A stretch of 64,000 nt of DNA from Porphyromonas sp. (GCA_029983505.1 JASBZK010000004.1:11231-75230), one strand, 5' to 3'. Shown: positions 17,977-27,056, counted from the stretch's first letter. Numbers and translations are program-made. The notes: generated from the sequence alone by a model not told the origin.

Positions 17977-18528
17977 CTATAATCGTTTCTTGTATTGTTC
18001 AAATGTCCCGTATTGGCGGTCTTTCTCCGAGAGAAGCACCGAGGCCTCTTCCACCGGCCACTTGATGGAGAACGTAGGGTCGTTCCAAAGGATGCCGTCC
18101 TCCGCCTCCGGCGCATAATAATTGTCGCACTTGTACTGGAAGAGCGCTTCGTCCGAGAGTACGGCGAAGCCGTGAGCGAACCCCCGAGGGATGAAAAACT
18201 GTCGGCGGTTTTCCCCCGACAGAGTTACGGCATAATGCCGGCCGTACGTGGCACTCTCCTTCCTAAGGTCCACGGCGACGTCCCACACGGTACCGCGGAT
18301 GACGCGGACAAGCTTCGCCTGCGCTTTTTCGCCCCGTTGGAAGTGGAGACCGCGGACGACTCCTTTTCGGGAATAGCTCTCGTTGTCTTGGACGAAATGG
18401 ACGACTCTCCCGATGGCTTCGGCAAAGTCCCGCTCCGAAAAACTCTCGAAGAAATAGCCCCTCTCGTCCCCGAAGATTTTTGGTTCGAGGACGACCAATC
18501 CGTCAATGCCGGTCGGAGTGAGCGTCAT
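17977..18528 (-). CDS. rfbC: dTDP-4-dehydrorhamnose 3,5-epimerase
   Basis: Cupin-fold enzyme converting dTDP-4-keto-6-deoxyglucose to the L-lyxo form on the way to dTDP-rhamnose for surface polysaccharide. The 183-aa length is standard. Motifs: FGDERGYFFESF near 20, the catalytic His in VVRGLHFQ near 62, DVAVDLRKES near 84, FIPRGFAHGFAVLSD near 115 and the active-site Tyr region FQYKCDNYYAP. The other rml genes are not in the window. It lies 14 nt behind DUF4270 and 9 nt before the PDZ gene, a tight but functionally mixed cluster. Confidence 0.95.
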   Translation of the reverse strand: MTLTPTGIDGLVVLEPKIFGDERGYFFESFSERDFAEAIGRVVHFVQDNESYSRKGVVRGLHFQRGEKAQAKLVRVIRGTVWDVAVDLRKESATYGRHYAVTLSGENRRQFFIPRGFAHGFAVLSDEALFQYKCDNYYAPEAEDGILWNDPTFSIKWPVEEASVLLSEKDRQYGTFEQYKKRL

Positions 18529-18542
18529 AAGACTTTCGGACT

Positions 18543-20030
18543 TCAGAAGGCGGCGCCGTCCTTCCGCTTCGTGATCACGATGGAGAGCGCCTTATTGATA
18601 TCTCCGTCCTTGCGGAACTTCACGGCCGCAGGCAGAATCTGGTTGGATATGGAGGTGGAGATCTGCTGAGACGACCCGGAGACGCCGCTTTGGTTGGGCG
18701 GGAGGGTGCGCTCGACGGGGATCAGCACGACGTGGAGGTCCTCCGCGGGCTTCGCTTTGATGTGCTCGGAGAGGAGCGGAGCTATGTTGCCGAAAGTGTA
18801 CGTGGCAGACCCCGCTATCGTCGTGGTACTGACGTAGGCGGTAAGGCGGGTATTAAGCTCTGTGAATTCGCTCTCGAAGAAGTGTTGCACGCTGTCCTTG
18901 GGCAGGAGCAAGAGGTCGGAGGGCGCATTCAGGAGGTAGACATTGGCCTCGTTCGGTTCGCCGACGACCGTGAGGGGAGCGGAGTTCAGGCTCTTGACGA
19001 TTCCCGGCTCAGGCTTTAAAAGTCCTGCCAGACGGGTGGTGGGGATTGTTATCTCCGTAAAGACGCCCGCGGGTGCCTTGATGTAGGAAAATCCGCTCTC
19101 CGAAGCCGAGGCGCTTGTCAGCTTGTCCAAGTCGTAATTGCCGTACCGTGACGCCTGCGGGACTTCGCCCGTGTGGCTGAGTTCCTGCACCCCGGTGATG
19201 TACTCTTTTACGCCCTCCTTGGGCTTCGCGGGGTCGTATGCAGCGTTCTTTGTCTGATAAAAGAACGTGAGCGCTGTCCTTGCCACTCGGAGGATGCTGC
19301 CTTTACCGGCGCCGTTTTTGAGGTACACTCCGGGGAAGTAGGCGTTAAAGGCCTCTTGGGAGGCGAATACGGGGTCACCCTTTCGGCTGCGGTCGTAGAT
19401 CTCTTGACCGAAAGCCTTGGAGAGAGGGATCCGTATCGTGGTAGTGGAGGCGGCTGTGGCGTTGCCCGAGGCAGCGGTGTAGGATACCTGTCCCATCAGC
19501 TCGGCACCGTCGGTGTAGGCGCTGATGTCTCCGAGGGAATACTTGTCGCCCATAGGCGGCGTTTTTGTGATCTTGTAGGCTTCCACTTCCATGGGTTGTG
19601 CGCCGTCTCCCGTGTATCCGCTGTAGTAGAGCGTGAGGAAGACCGAGTCGATTTGGTCCTTGTAGACTTCTTGGGCAAAGCGGAATCCCTTAGGTACGTA
19701 AAACTGCGTGAGGTACTCGCTCTTCACTTCTCCGTACTCTTCGTTGGGGATGCTGCCGATGTAGGCGTAGCCCGAGTTTACGAAGATGTTATTGAGCGTC
19801 ATACCGTCCGGGGTCGTCTCTCCCGTGAGACGTCCGCCGAGACTTCCGGCGCTGATGGTCGAGTAGGAGAGCGGGAGGGTCGCCGTCTCGGTAGTCACTT
19901 TCGTGTAATCCGGTATCACGGAGAGACCGGTGGCGTCGTTGCGGCTTTCGCATCCTGCCGCCAGAAGTGCCGCCACGAGAAGGGTGGGCAGCGTCTGCCC
20001 GAATATATGGCGTGCGGGTTGATATTTCAT
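18543..20030 (-). CDS. DUF4270 lipoprotein
   Basis: 495-aa lipoprotein, typical of Bacteroidota. The lipobox is in LLVAALLAAGCES, giving an acylated Cys near residue 27. The body is a long beta-rich surface domain with the DUF4270 pattern of repeated strand segments (FRFAQEVYKDQIDSVFLTLYY). Function unknown. A gene for a glycogen-synthase-like protein directly upstream is a frequent neighbour of DUF4270 in this phylum; the two are separated by 93 nt here. Confidence 0.82.
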   Translation of the reverse strand: MKYQPARHIFGQTLPTLLVAALLAAGCESRNDATGLSVIPDYTKVTTETATLPLSYSTISAGSLGGRLTGETTPDGMTLNNIFVNSGYAYIGSIPNEEYGEVKSEYLTQFYVPKGFRFAQEVYKDQIDSVFLTLYYSGYTGDGAQPMEVEAYKITKTPPMGDKYSLGDISAYTDGAELMGQVSYTAASGNATAASTTTIRIPLSKAFGQEIYDRSRKGDPVFASQEAFNAYFPGVYLKNGAGKGSILRVARTALTFFYQTKNAAYDPAKPKEGVKEYITGVQELSHTGEVPQASRYGNYDLDKLTSASASESGFSYIKAPAGVFTEITIPTTRLAGLLKPEPGIVKSLNSAPLTVVGEPNEANVYLLNAPSDLLLLPKDSVQHFFESEFTELNTRLTAYVSTTTIAGSATYTFGNIAPLLSEHIKAKPAEDLHVVLIPVERTLPPNQSGVSGSSQQISTSISNQILPAAVKFRKDGDINKALSIVITKRKDGAAF

Positions 20031-20123
20031 AAGTGTGAAAATCCTCTTTTTGTCCGGGATGGAAACCGCGGCCTGCGATCCACCGGGGTGCTAAGGTAGC
20101 AAATTATGCGCAAAAAACAGTCG

Positions 20124-20957
20124 TTATTTCTCCGTTTTGCCGATCAAGTCGTCGTAAAAGTCTTTCATAACTTCTATCGGGGTCTCGTTCGGGATGTATT
20201 CGATGTTTTTCTTGCCGGACTCGTCCACCAATTTGACGAGGTCGCTCTTGATCTCCTCACCGGAGAGGACGATGCCGTCGACGTGACCGATGATGAGTTT
20301 GTAGAGTGTTTCCCTGTCGGGGACGATTCCGTCTTTGAGGAGGGGGTTGGTGATGTCGTCGTACTTAAGGACGCTCGTGAGGTTTTCGCCGAAAGGTACC
20401 TCTGCGCAGCTGTTGTAGAGCGAGAAGACGATTTTTGCGCCCGAGAGCGTGGGGTCGTCCTTGAGCACGGTGCGGAGATACAGGGGGGCGAGACCGGAGA
20501 ACCAGCCCTGGCAATGGATAATATCGGGAATCCACCGAAGTTTGCGGACCGTCTCGAAGACGCCGCGGATGAAAAATACGCTCCTGTCTGCGTTGTCCTT
20601 GTACGGCTCTCCGTTGCCGTCGAAGACGGAGCCTTCTCTGCGGGCGGAGAAGAGTTCGCTCGAGTCGATGAAGTAGACCTGCATCCTCTGGGGCATCAAG
20701 TTGGCTACTTTGACGATCAGGGGATAGACGTGGTCGTTGACCGTCTGGTTGATACCGGAGAGTCTGATGACTTCATGCAACTGGTGCCTGCGCTCGTTGA
20801 TGCTCCCGTAGTTCGGCATAAAAACCCGTATGTCCGCGCCTTTTTCCATCATACCGAGGGGCAGAACCGCGGAGTTTTCGCCAAAGGACTCAATGTGGTA
20901 GGGCGCAATTTCTTGCGCTATGTACAGGATCTTTTTCTTTGGGGCTTGTATCTTCAC
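20124..20957 (-). CDS. Glycogen/starch synthase N-terminal-domain-like protein
   Basis: 277-aa cytoplasmic protein corresponding to the N-terminal Rossmann half of GT5 glycogen synthases: KKILYIAQEIAPYHIESF resembles the ADP-glucose-side motif but lacks the usual KxGGL signature (here ENSAVLP), and DIIHCQGWFSGLAPLY matches the family DxxHxHDW region. The GT-B C-terminal half is absent. This truncated form is widespread beside DUF4270 in Bacteroidota, so it is likely a native single-domain protein rather than a broken gene; catalysis is doubtful. Confidence 0.75.
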   Translation of the reverse strand: MKIQAPKKKILYIAQEIAPYHIESFGENSAVLPLGMMEKGADIRVFMPNYGSINERRHQLHEVIRLSGINQTVNDHVYPLIVKVANLMPQRMQVYFIDSSELFSARREGSVFDGNGEPYKDNADRSVFFIRGVFETVRKLRWIPDIIHCQGWFSGLAPLYLRTVLKDDPTLSGAKIVFSLYNSCAEVPFGENLTSVLKYDDITNPLLKDGIVPDRETLYKLIIGHVDGIVLSGEEIKSDLVKLVDESGKKNIEYIPNETPIEVMKDFYDDLIGKTEK

Positions 20958-20993
20958 TTTCTTGTCGGAGTTCTCGTATTATTGTATCTCATA

Positions 20994-21001
20994 CAAAGAT
21001 A
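20994..21001 (-). promoter_or_regulatory. Putative -7 element (TATCTTTG) for the glycogen-synthase-like gene
   Basis: On the minus strand TATCTTTG lies 37 nt before the ATG at 20957. No TTTG element at the expected distance. It is in the divergent gap that also holds array 8 and the smpB promoter. Confidence 0.5.
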
Positions 21002-21036
21002 CCACTTTTTTAGATAGGTGTCCCGTGGAAAATTTT

Positions 21037-21116
21037 TGCACGTACCGAGGCGTCCTTCCCGGTCTGTGTCCGGATAAAATTTCGGTCTGTGCCTCCTCCC
21101 CTTCCCGGTACGTACC
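21037..21116. repeat. Four-core 23-nt intergenic array 8
   Basis: Cores begin at 21037 (TGCACGTACC), 21061, 21084 and 21107 (exact GGTACGTACC). This copy lies between two divergent genes, upstream of both promoters, and so cannot be a 3'-end element of either. Confidence 0.85.
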
Positions 21117-21194
21117 AAAATGAGACCCATCTCCGGGCTGTATACCCACGGGGGAATAGCTCGACCGATGGGGAGACGCTATCCGAAAAAACGG

Positions 21195-21202
21195 TACCTT
21201 TG
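21195..21202 (+). promoter_or_regulatory. -7 element (TACCTTTG) of smpB
   Basis: TACCTTTG matches TAnnTTTG, 34 nt before ATG 21237, giving a leader of about 28 nt with GGAG 14 nt before the start codon. No clear TTTG upstream. Confidence 0.6.
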
Positions 21203-21236
21203 TGGTTCCTGATAAAAATTTGGAGAAGGTACAGAA

Positions 21237-21710
21237 ATGGGAAAGAAGAAAGCCAATACCAAGCCGGGCGTTATCCGCAACAAGCGCGCGACTTTCGACT
21301 ACGAGATACTCGACACTTTTACCGCAGGCATCGTGCTTTACGGCACGGAGATTAAGTCCATACGCGGCGGTAAAGCATCGCTCGTGGATACTTTCTGCCT
21401 GGTTTCGAATGGTGAAGTCTGGGTCAAAAATATGTACATCGCAGAGTACTTCTTCGGCAGCTACAATAACCACGTCCCGAAGCGTGACCGCAAGCTTCTC
21501 CTCAATAAGCGCGAGATCCGGGAGCTCGAAGCCGCTTCCAAAGATGTGGGGCTCACCATCATCCCGCTCAAACTCTTCATCAACGACCGGGGGCTTGCCA
21601 AAATGGAAATCGGTATAGCCAAAGGTAAAAAAGAGTACGACAAGCGCGCCGCCATCAAAGAGCGCGAAGAGAAACGCATCGCTCGCGATGCCAAGAAAAT
21701 CGATTACTAA
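21237..21710 (+). CDS. smpB: SsrA-binding protein SmpB
   Basis: tmRNA partner that carries SsrA into stalled ribosomes. 157 aa, normal length. Family motifs: NKRATFDYEILDTFTAGIVLYGTEIKSIR with the conserved GTEIKS segment, then YNNHVPKRDRKLLLNKREI, and the basic C-terminal tail (KKEYDKRAAIKEREEKR) that reaches the decoding centre. The gene stops 6 nt before the convergent waaA stop, with no terminator between. tmRNA itself is not in the window. Confidence 0.97.
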   Translation: MGKKKANTKPGVIRNKRATFDYEILDTFTAGIVLYGTEIKSIRGGKASLVDTFCLVSNGEVWVKNMYIAEYFFGSYNNHVPKRDRKLLLNKREIRELEAASKDVGLTIIPLKLFINDRGLAKMEIGIAKGKKEYDKRAAIKEREEKRIARDAKKIDY

Positions 21711-21716
21711 GCCTCT

Positions 21717-22976
21717 TTATCCGAAAATACGGGAGAGAATGAGACTCGTGGCTCCGGAGCTTTCTCTGAGGAAGTCCGCCGATGCCCGGCCCGCTCTCTG
21801 TCTGAAATCCTCGTCTATAAGCAATTTCCCGAGAATTACCGCCAAGTCCTCCTCCGTTTCGTAGCTGAAGGCTCCGCCTTTTTGGATCAAGGCCTCCGCT
21901 TCGGCAAACTTCCCGTGTCCGGGTCCGAAGACTACGGGTAGACCGTAGACCGCGGGCTCGAGGATGTTGTGAATCCCCGCCCCGAAGCCTCCGCCGATGT
22001 AGGCGAAGTCGGCGTGGGCGTAGATGCTGGAGAGAAGCCCTATCCTGTCTATGACGAGGACTTCCGTCCCGGCCGGTGCTTCACCTTCTGAGAAGAGGTG
22101 CGACTTGAGCGGCGCTACGGCACTCCCGAGGCTATGGAGACGCTCCCCGCCGATCTCGTGGGGTGCTATGATGGTGCGGATTTCGTCCCTGTGCTTTTTC
22201 AAGAAAGGCAGGTACCGCTCTTCGTCTTTGTCCCAAGAACTGCCTACGACAAGGACGGGGATCCCTTTTTCCCGGGCTTCGGAGGCAAACTTCTCCACAA
22301 TCGGGACGCGGGCTGGATTCCTTGCGATCTCGATGACGCGGTCGGCACGGGTGTCGCCCGCCACGGTGACGTTCGTCACGCCGATGCCTGCCAGAAGGTC
22401 AGCAGAGCCTTGCTCTTGGACGAAAATCTCCTTGAACGCACCGAGCGCCTCCCTGAAGATCGCTCCCCACGGTTTGAAGAACGGCTGCCCCGCTCGAAAC
22501 TTGGCCGAAATGAGGTACGTAGGGATGCCCATCCGGCGCAAAAGGGAGAGCGTGCCGAGCCAAAACTCGTACTTGACGAAGAGGACGATTTCGGGCGACA
22601 AAAGACGGACGAAGGCTTCGAGATCCTTACTCCCGTCGAAGGGCAGGTAGACGACGATGTCTGCAAGGGGATAGTCTTTTCGGACCTCATAGCCGGAGGG
22701 CGAGAAGAAGGTGAGGCAGACCTTATACTCGGGGTGCGCCTCTTTGACGGCCTCAATGACCGGACGACCTTGCTCGAGCTCTCCGAGCGAGGAGGCATGT
22801 ATCCAGATGTATCTGTCGGAGGGCTTCCGCTTCTCCCGCAGTCGTCCGAGCGTCTCTTTCCTGCCCTCCGTCATAAGACGGGCTTTGGGGTTGAAAGGCG
22901 CGGCGAGACGGATGCCGAGGAAGTAGGCGCTCGTGCCGAGGTTATAGAGGAGCCTTGAGAGAGGGTGTCCGGTCAT
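21717..22976 (-). CDS. waaA: 3-deoxy-D-manno-octulosonic acid (Kdo) transferase
   Basis: Membrane-associated GT30 enzyme that adds Kdo to lipid A precursor, required for LPS. 419 aa. A hydrophobic N-terminal anchor is followed by the N-domain with WIHASSLGELEQGRPVIEAV near residue 55 (family ASxGE motif with the catalytic Glu) and the C-domain with VVGSSWDKDEE and GGGFGAGIHNILEPAVYGLPVVFGP. It starts 22 nt behind gltX on the same strand, and its end meets smpB at a 6-nt gap. Confidence 0.95.
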   Translation of the reverse strand: MTGHPLSRLLYNLGTSAYFLGIRLAAPFNPKARLMTEGRKETLGRLREKRKPSDRYIWIHASSLGELEQGRPVIEAVKEAHPEYKVCLTFFSPSGYEVRKDYPLADIVVYLPFDGSKDLEAFVRLLSPEIVLFVKYEFWLGTLSLLRRMGIPTYLISAKFRAGQPFFKPWGAIFREALGAFKEIFVQEQGSADLLAGIGVTNVTVAGDTRADRVIEIARNPARVPIVEKFASEAREKGIPVLVVGSSWDKDEERYLPFLKKHRDEIRTIIAPHEIGGERLHSLGSAVAPLKSHLFSEGEAPAGTEVLVIDRIGLLSSIYAHADFAYIGGGFGAGIHNILEPAVYGLPVVFGPGHGKFAEAEALIQKGGAFSYETEEDLAVILGKLLIDEDFRQRAGRASADFLRESSGATSLILSRIFG

Positions 22977-22998
22977 CTCGTGTCAGGTGAAAGGCAGA

Positions 22999-24516
22999 TT
23001 AGGAGAGCGCTTGGAGTGCTTTACGGATGCGGCTTACGGTCTCTGCCTTACCGAGGAAAGCGATGATGTCGTAGATGTGCGGTCCCATGGACTTACCGAC
23101 GAGGGCAAGGCGGAGGGCATTCATCACGGCGCCCATCCCGTAGCCTTTTTCTTCGAGCCAGGCCGTGGCGCGCTCTTCGAGCCGTGCGGGGTCTATCTCT
23201 TCGCCGTACTCGTCAAGGAGGGTGATGAACCCTTCGAGGTGCTCGGGTGTGGAGGCTTTCCAACGCTTCTTCACTACCGCGGGGTCGTATCCGTCGGGTG
23301 CGACGAAGAGGTAGGACACTTGCCCGGGCACGTCGCTGAGGAGGGTGATGCGGTCCTTGATGAGCGTAAGGGCGGGTGCGAGACGGTCGGGGTCGATGTC
23401 GAGACCGGCTTTGTGGAGGAACGGCACCGACAGCTCTGCCAATTCGTCTATGGGGTAGTCTTGGACGTATTTGTGGTTGAACCACCGCGCTTTTTCGTAA
23501 TCAAACTTGGCTCCGCTCTTGGAGACGTTTTCGAGGCGGAAGGACTCTATGAGTTCGTCCATCGACATAATCTCCTGTTCCGTGCCGGGGTTCCAGCCGA
23601 GGAACGCCAGGAAGTTGAGGACGGCTTCGGGCAGATAGCCGCTCTCGCGGTATCCCATGCTGAAAGTGCCGTCGGGGTTGTCCCACTGGAGGGGAAAGAC
23701 GGGGAAGCCGAGGCGGTCGCCGTCGCGCTTGGAGAGTTTGCCGGAGCCTTCCGGCTTAAGGATGAGCGGCAGGTGTGCAAAGGCGGGCATCTCGTCCGCC
23801 CAGCCGAGGGCGCGGTAGAGGAGGACGTGGAGCGGTGCCGACGGGAGCCACTCTTCGCCCCTGATGACGTGGGTGACCTGCATCAAGTGGTCGTCCACGA
23901 TGTTTGCGAGGTGGTAGGTGGGGAGGTCGTCCGCCTGCTTGTAGAGGACTTTGTCGTCGAGGATGGAGGAGTTGATCGTCACGTCGCCGCGGATGAGGTC
24001 GTGGACGGTGATGTCTTCGCCCGGCTCGATTTTAAGTCTGAGGACGAAAGGCACGCCTCCTTCCTCCAGCTTCCGGCACTCTTCAGGGGAGAGGGAGAGG
24101 GAGTTCTTCATCGAGAGACGGGAGGAAGCGTCGTACTGGAAGTTGGGGACGCTCTTCCGGGCCGCATCCAGCTCTTCGGGCGTGTCGTAGGCTTTGTACC
24201 CTTTGCCCTCGGCGAGGAGATAGTCCACGTATTTGCGGTAAATATCGCGTCTCTCGCTCTGACGGTAGGGTCCGAGGTCGCCGCCTGCGCTGACCCCTTC
24301 GTCGGGCGGGATGCCGAGCCAGCGGAGCGCTTCGATGATGTACTCTTCGGATCCGGGGACGAAGCGTTGGGAGTCGGTGTCTTCGATGCGGAGGAGGAAG
24401 TCGCCTCCGTGCTGTTTGGCAAAAAGGTAGTTGTAGAGCGCTGTCCTTACCCCGCCGATGTGGAGTGTGCCGGTGGGCGAGGGGGCAAAGCGCACGCGTA
24501 CTCTGTTAGGTTGCAT
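22999..24516 (-). CDS. gltX: Glutamyl-tRNA synthetase
   Basis: Class I aminoacyl-tRNA synthetase charging tRNA-Glu. 505 aa, complete. The HIGH motif is in RFAPSPTGTLHIGG (residues about 9-22) and the KMSKS equivalent is GKLSKRDGDRLGF near 256. The C-terminal anticodon-binding region is present. No obvious second catalytic duplication. It lies downstream of obgE, separated by array 9, and is followed after 22 nt by waaA. Confidence 0.97.
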   Translation of the reverse strand: MQPNRVRVRFAPSPTGTLHIGGVRTALYNYLFAKQHGGDFLLRIEDTDSQRFVPGSEEYIIEALRWLGIPPDEGVSAGGDLGPYRQSERRDIYRKYVDYLLAEGKGYKAYDTPEELDAARKSVPNFQYDASSRLSMKNSLSLSPEECRKLEEGGVPFVLRLKIEPGEDITVHDLIRGDVTINSSILDDKVLYKQADDLPTYHLANIVDDHLMQVTHVIRGEEWLPSAPLHVLLYRALGWADEMPAFAHLPLILKPEGSGKLSKRDGDRLGFPVFPLQWDNPDGTFSMGYRESGYLPEAVLNFLAFLGWNPGTEQEIMSMDELIESFRLENVSKSGAKFDYEKARWFNHKYVQDYPIDELAELSVPFLHKAGLDIDPDRLAPALTLIKDRITLLSDVPGQVSYLFVAPDGYDPAVVKKRWKASTPEHLEGFITLLDEYGEEIDPARLEERATAWLEEKGYGMGAVMNALRLALVGKSMGPHIYDIIAFLGKAETVSRIRKALQALS

Positions 24517-24586
24517 AGCCTGTCGGTTTTCGATCTCTCGTATTTTTGTCTTGTGAAAAGAGGGGCGTGTGTCGCGGTTGACTTTC

Positions 24587-24665
24587 GGCCCGTATCTCGA
24601 GGAAAGGAGACACGTACCGAGCTTGTCTCGCCGGCCTGTATCTCGCGATCTTCTCGGCCTGTATC
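24587..24665. repeat. Four-core 23-nt intergenic array 9
   Basis: Cores begin at 24587 (GGCCCGTATC), 24609 (GACACGTACC), 24633 and 24656 (both GGCCTGTATC). It starts 6 nt behind the obgE stop on the minus strand and ends 70 nt before the gltX start. Confidence 0.83.
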
Positions 24666-24671
24666 TCCTTT

Positions 24672-25799
24672 TTACGCCTCTTCTCCGTCTTTGCCCTCCT
24701 CTTTCTCTATCCGGGCTTCAAACTCCTCCTCGTCCTCTTCGGCTGCCCGCCCGTCGAGGGTGAGACGCATATTTTGGTGTACGATGGGGGAGACGTCGTG
24801 GAGGTTATTGACCGTGATACTGTTCCAAATGAGGTCTTTGAGCTCGGTGATGCCTTTGCCGGAGACGGAGGAAAAGAAGACGCACGGCAGATCCCGGGGT
24901 AGGGTCTCCTTTAGCATCTCTTCGAGTTCTTCGTCGATGAGGTCACTCTTGCTCACTCCGAGGATGCGGTTTTTGTCCAGCAGCTCGGGGTTGTACCGCT
25001 CAAGCTCCGAGAGGAGGATCTCGTACGCTTTCTTGATGTCGTCGGTGTCCGCGGGGACGAGGAAGAGGAGTGCGGAGTTACGCTCGATGTGACGGAGGAA
25101 ACGCAGTCCGAGACCCCGACCTTCCGCAGCGCCCTCTATGATGCCGGGGATGTCCGCCATCACGAAGGAGCGTCCGTCGCGGTACTCGACGATACCGAGC
25201 TGGGGTTCCAAGGTCGTGAAAGGGTAGTCCGCGATCTTGGGGCGGGCGGCGGAGATGGCAGAGAGGAGCGTGGACTTGCCGGCGTTCGGGAAGCCTACGA
25301 GCCCCACATCCGCAAGGAGCTTGAGCTGGAGGACGACTTCCATCTCTTGGTGAGGTTCCCCCGGTTGGGCGTAGCGGGGCGCCTGATTGGTAGGCGTGGC
25401 GAAGTTGTAATTGCCGAGCCCTCCGCGTCCGCCTTTGAGAAGGAGAATCTTCTCTCCGTCTTCCTGCACTTCGCAGACGAAGTCCCCCGTCACGGCGTTG
25501 TAGCACACGGTGCCGAGCGGGACATCGATGTAGACGTCTTCGCCGTCCTTGCCGGTCGACTTGTTGGATGAGCCGTGCTCCCCGTCCGTGGCGAAGATAT
25601 GCCGGTCGTACCTCAGGGCGAGGAGCGTCCAGTGGTTGCGATTACCCCGGAGGTAGATGTCGCCACCGCGTCCGCCGTTGCCCCCGTCGGGACCGCCTTT
25701 CGGGGTGTACTTTTCCCGACGGAAGTGCGAAGCGCCGGCACCGCCGCGACCGGACCGGCAGTATATTTTGACGTAGTCTACGAAGTTGGTTTCTGCCAT
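24672..25799 (-). CDS. obgE: Obg family GTPase
   Basis: Essential ribosome-associated GTPase acting in large-subunit assembly. 375 aa. The glycine-rich Obg fold is at the N-terminus (GRGGAGASHFRREKYTPKGG), and the G domain shows GFPNAGKSTLL (P-loop), DIPGIIEGAAEGRGLG (switch II), and SKSDL for guanine specificity. The C-terminus is a short acidic tail (EEDEEEFEARIEKEEGKDGEE) in place of the OCT domain. It follows adk by 43 nt; obgE, adk and hpt are likely one transcript. Confidence 0.96.
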   Translation of the reverse strand: MAETNFVDYVKIYCRSGRGGAGASHFRREKYTPKGGPDGGNGGRGGDIYLRGNRNHWTLLALRYDRHIFATDGEHGSSNKSTGKDGEDVYIDVPLGTVCYNAVTGDFVCEVQEDGEKILLLKGGRGGLGNYNFATPTNQAPRYAQPGEPHQEMEVVLQLKLLADVGLVGFPNAGKSTLLSAISAARPKIADYPFTTLEPQLGIVEYRDGRSFVMADIPGIIEGAAEGRGLGLRFLRHIERNSALLFLVPADTDDIKKAYEILLSELERYNPELLDKNRILGVSKSDLIDEELEEMLKETLPRDLPCVFFSSVSGKGITELKDLIWNSITVNNLHDVSPIVHQNMRLTLDGRAAEEDEEEFEARIEKEEGKDGEEA

Positions 25800-25842
25800 A
25801 GTGCTTTATGTGGGGAGGACGAGGGCGGGCGTTACTTTTGTC

Positions 25843-26427
25843 TTATGCTTTACGGACAAATGCGTCGATACCGTCTGTGATGCGCCGAGTGATCTCCTCG
25901 ATGGAGCCGGTGCCGTCGATGGCGATGACTTTGCCCTGTCTTTTGTAGAAGTCGATCACAGGCTCCGTCTCGCGGTGGTAGACCGAGAGGCGCTCTTTGA
26001 CGCTCGTCTCGTTGTCGTCCGCACGTCCCGAGATTTTGCCGCGCTCGATGATGCGGGTGATGAGCTCTTCTTCCGGCACCCGGAGTTCGACGAGGGCGGT
26101 GACGGCGGTTCCGTGGTCGGAGAGGATCCCTTCGAGCGTCTCCGCCTGACGGAGGGTACGGGGATAGCCGTCGAAGATGAAGCCGTCTTTGCCCGAGTCT
26201 CTCTCGGAGACGCGCTTGCGGAGCATCTCACTGATGATGTCGTCGGAGACGAGTGCGCCGCGCTCGATGATGGCGGCCGCTTTTTTGCCCACTTCGGAGC
26301 CTGCTTTTATTTCGCCTCTGAGCATATCTCCCGTGGAGACGTGGTCGAGGTTGTAGTGTGCTTTGATGAAAGCGCTCTGGGTGCCTTTGCCGGAGCCGGG
26401 AGCTCCGAATATCAGAAGATTCAGCAT
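25843..26427 (-). CDS. adk: Adenylate kinase
   Basis: Converts AMP and ATP to two ADP. 194 aa, the short-lid form. P-loop FGAPGSGKGTQS near residue 7, HVSTGDMLRGEI near 34 (AMP site), DGYPRTLRQAETLE near 85 and the RADDNE segment in the short lid. It sits 38 nt behind hpt and 43 nt ahead of obgE, so it is probably co-transcribed with a purine-salvage gene, which fits their shared nucleotide role. Confidence 0.96.
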   Translation of the reverse strand: MLNLLIFGAPGSGKGTQSAFIKAHYNLDHVSTGDMLRGEIKAGSEVGKKAAAIIERGALVSDDIISEMLRKRVSERDSGKDGFIFDGYPRTLRQAETLEGILSDHGTAVTALVELRVPEEELITRIIERGKISGRADDNETSVKERLSVYHRETEPVIDFYKRQGKVIAIDGTGSIEEITRRITDGIDAFVRKA

Positions 26428-26465
26428 AGACTGATGTTTTTATTATAGATTGGTTAAGGGGCGCT

Positions 26466-27056
26466 TTAGGCCTCTTCTTCGGTGTCTACTTTGACGTATA
26501 TGTCCCTAAACATCCGTCCGCGTCCCATATAGTCGAGGCCGCGTCCGAGGATGAAGTCGTTGGGGATCTCGAGTCCCACGTAGTCGGGGCGGATGAGTGC
26601 GTCCTTGTGGGCATCGGGTTTGGAGAGCATGACGGCTATCTTCACTTCCTTTGCCCCTCTCTGCATATAGAGGTCGACGACCTTGGTGAGGGTGAAGCCG
26701 GTGTCTATGAGGTCTTCGAGGATGACCACGGTGCGTCCCGTGAGGTCTGCCTGGGGCTTCATCACTTCGTTGAGCACGCCGGAGGAGTAAAGGCCTCCGT
26801 TGTAGGACGAATACTTGGCGAACGAGAGTTCGTACGGCTTCTCGAGCTCCTTGGTGAGGTCGCTCGCAAACATAAAGGCTCCGTTGAGGATACAGATGAA
26901 GAGCGGATCCAAGTCGCCGAGGTCTCGCTCAATCTCGCGTGCCACCCGTTTGATCTCCGGTTCTATTTGACTCTCCAGAAGGTAGGGCTTAAAAGTGAGC
27001 CCCTCTATGACTACGTTCTGCATTTCGGTCTGAAAAAATTGCCTTTTGCGTGCCAT
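26466..27056 (-). CDS. hpt: Hypoxanthine phosphoribosyltransferase
   Basis: Purine salvage enzyme making IMP/GMP from hypoxanthine/guanine and PRPP. The PRPP loop is VVILEDLIDTGFTLTKVV near 97-114, LNGAFMFASDL is the family PPi loop, and the pocket residues fall in PDYVGLEIPNDFILGRGLDY. The start is uncertain: ATG 27056 gives 196 aa, but family members begin near the Met at 27023 (MQNVVIEGLTF). Its leader contains a terminator-like hairpin right after the promoter. First gene of the hpt-adk-obgE set. Confidence 0.94.
   Translation of the reverse strand: MARKRQFFQTEMQNVVIEGLTFKPYLLESQIEPEIKRVAREIERDLGDLDPLFICILNGAFMFASDLTKELEKPYELSFAKYSSYNGGLYSSGVLNEVMKPQADLTGRTVVILEDLIDTGFTLTKVVDLYMQRGAKEVKIAVMLSKPDAHKDALIRPDYVGLEIPNDFILGRGLDYMGRGRMFRDIYVKVDTEEEA

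Noticed and set aside
16363..17982. 539-aa plus-strand frame opposite the PDZ gene
   Set aside because: Antisense shadow of the double-PDZ protein; begins inside array 7.
22987..25092. 701-aa plus-strand open frame opposite gltX and obgE
   Set aside because: It is antisense to two well-conserved genes; the protein is low-complexity Val/Asp/Glu/Arg typical of GC-rich shadow frames.
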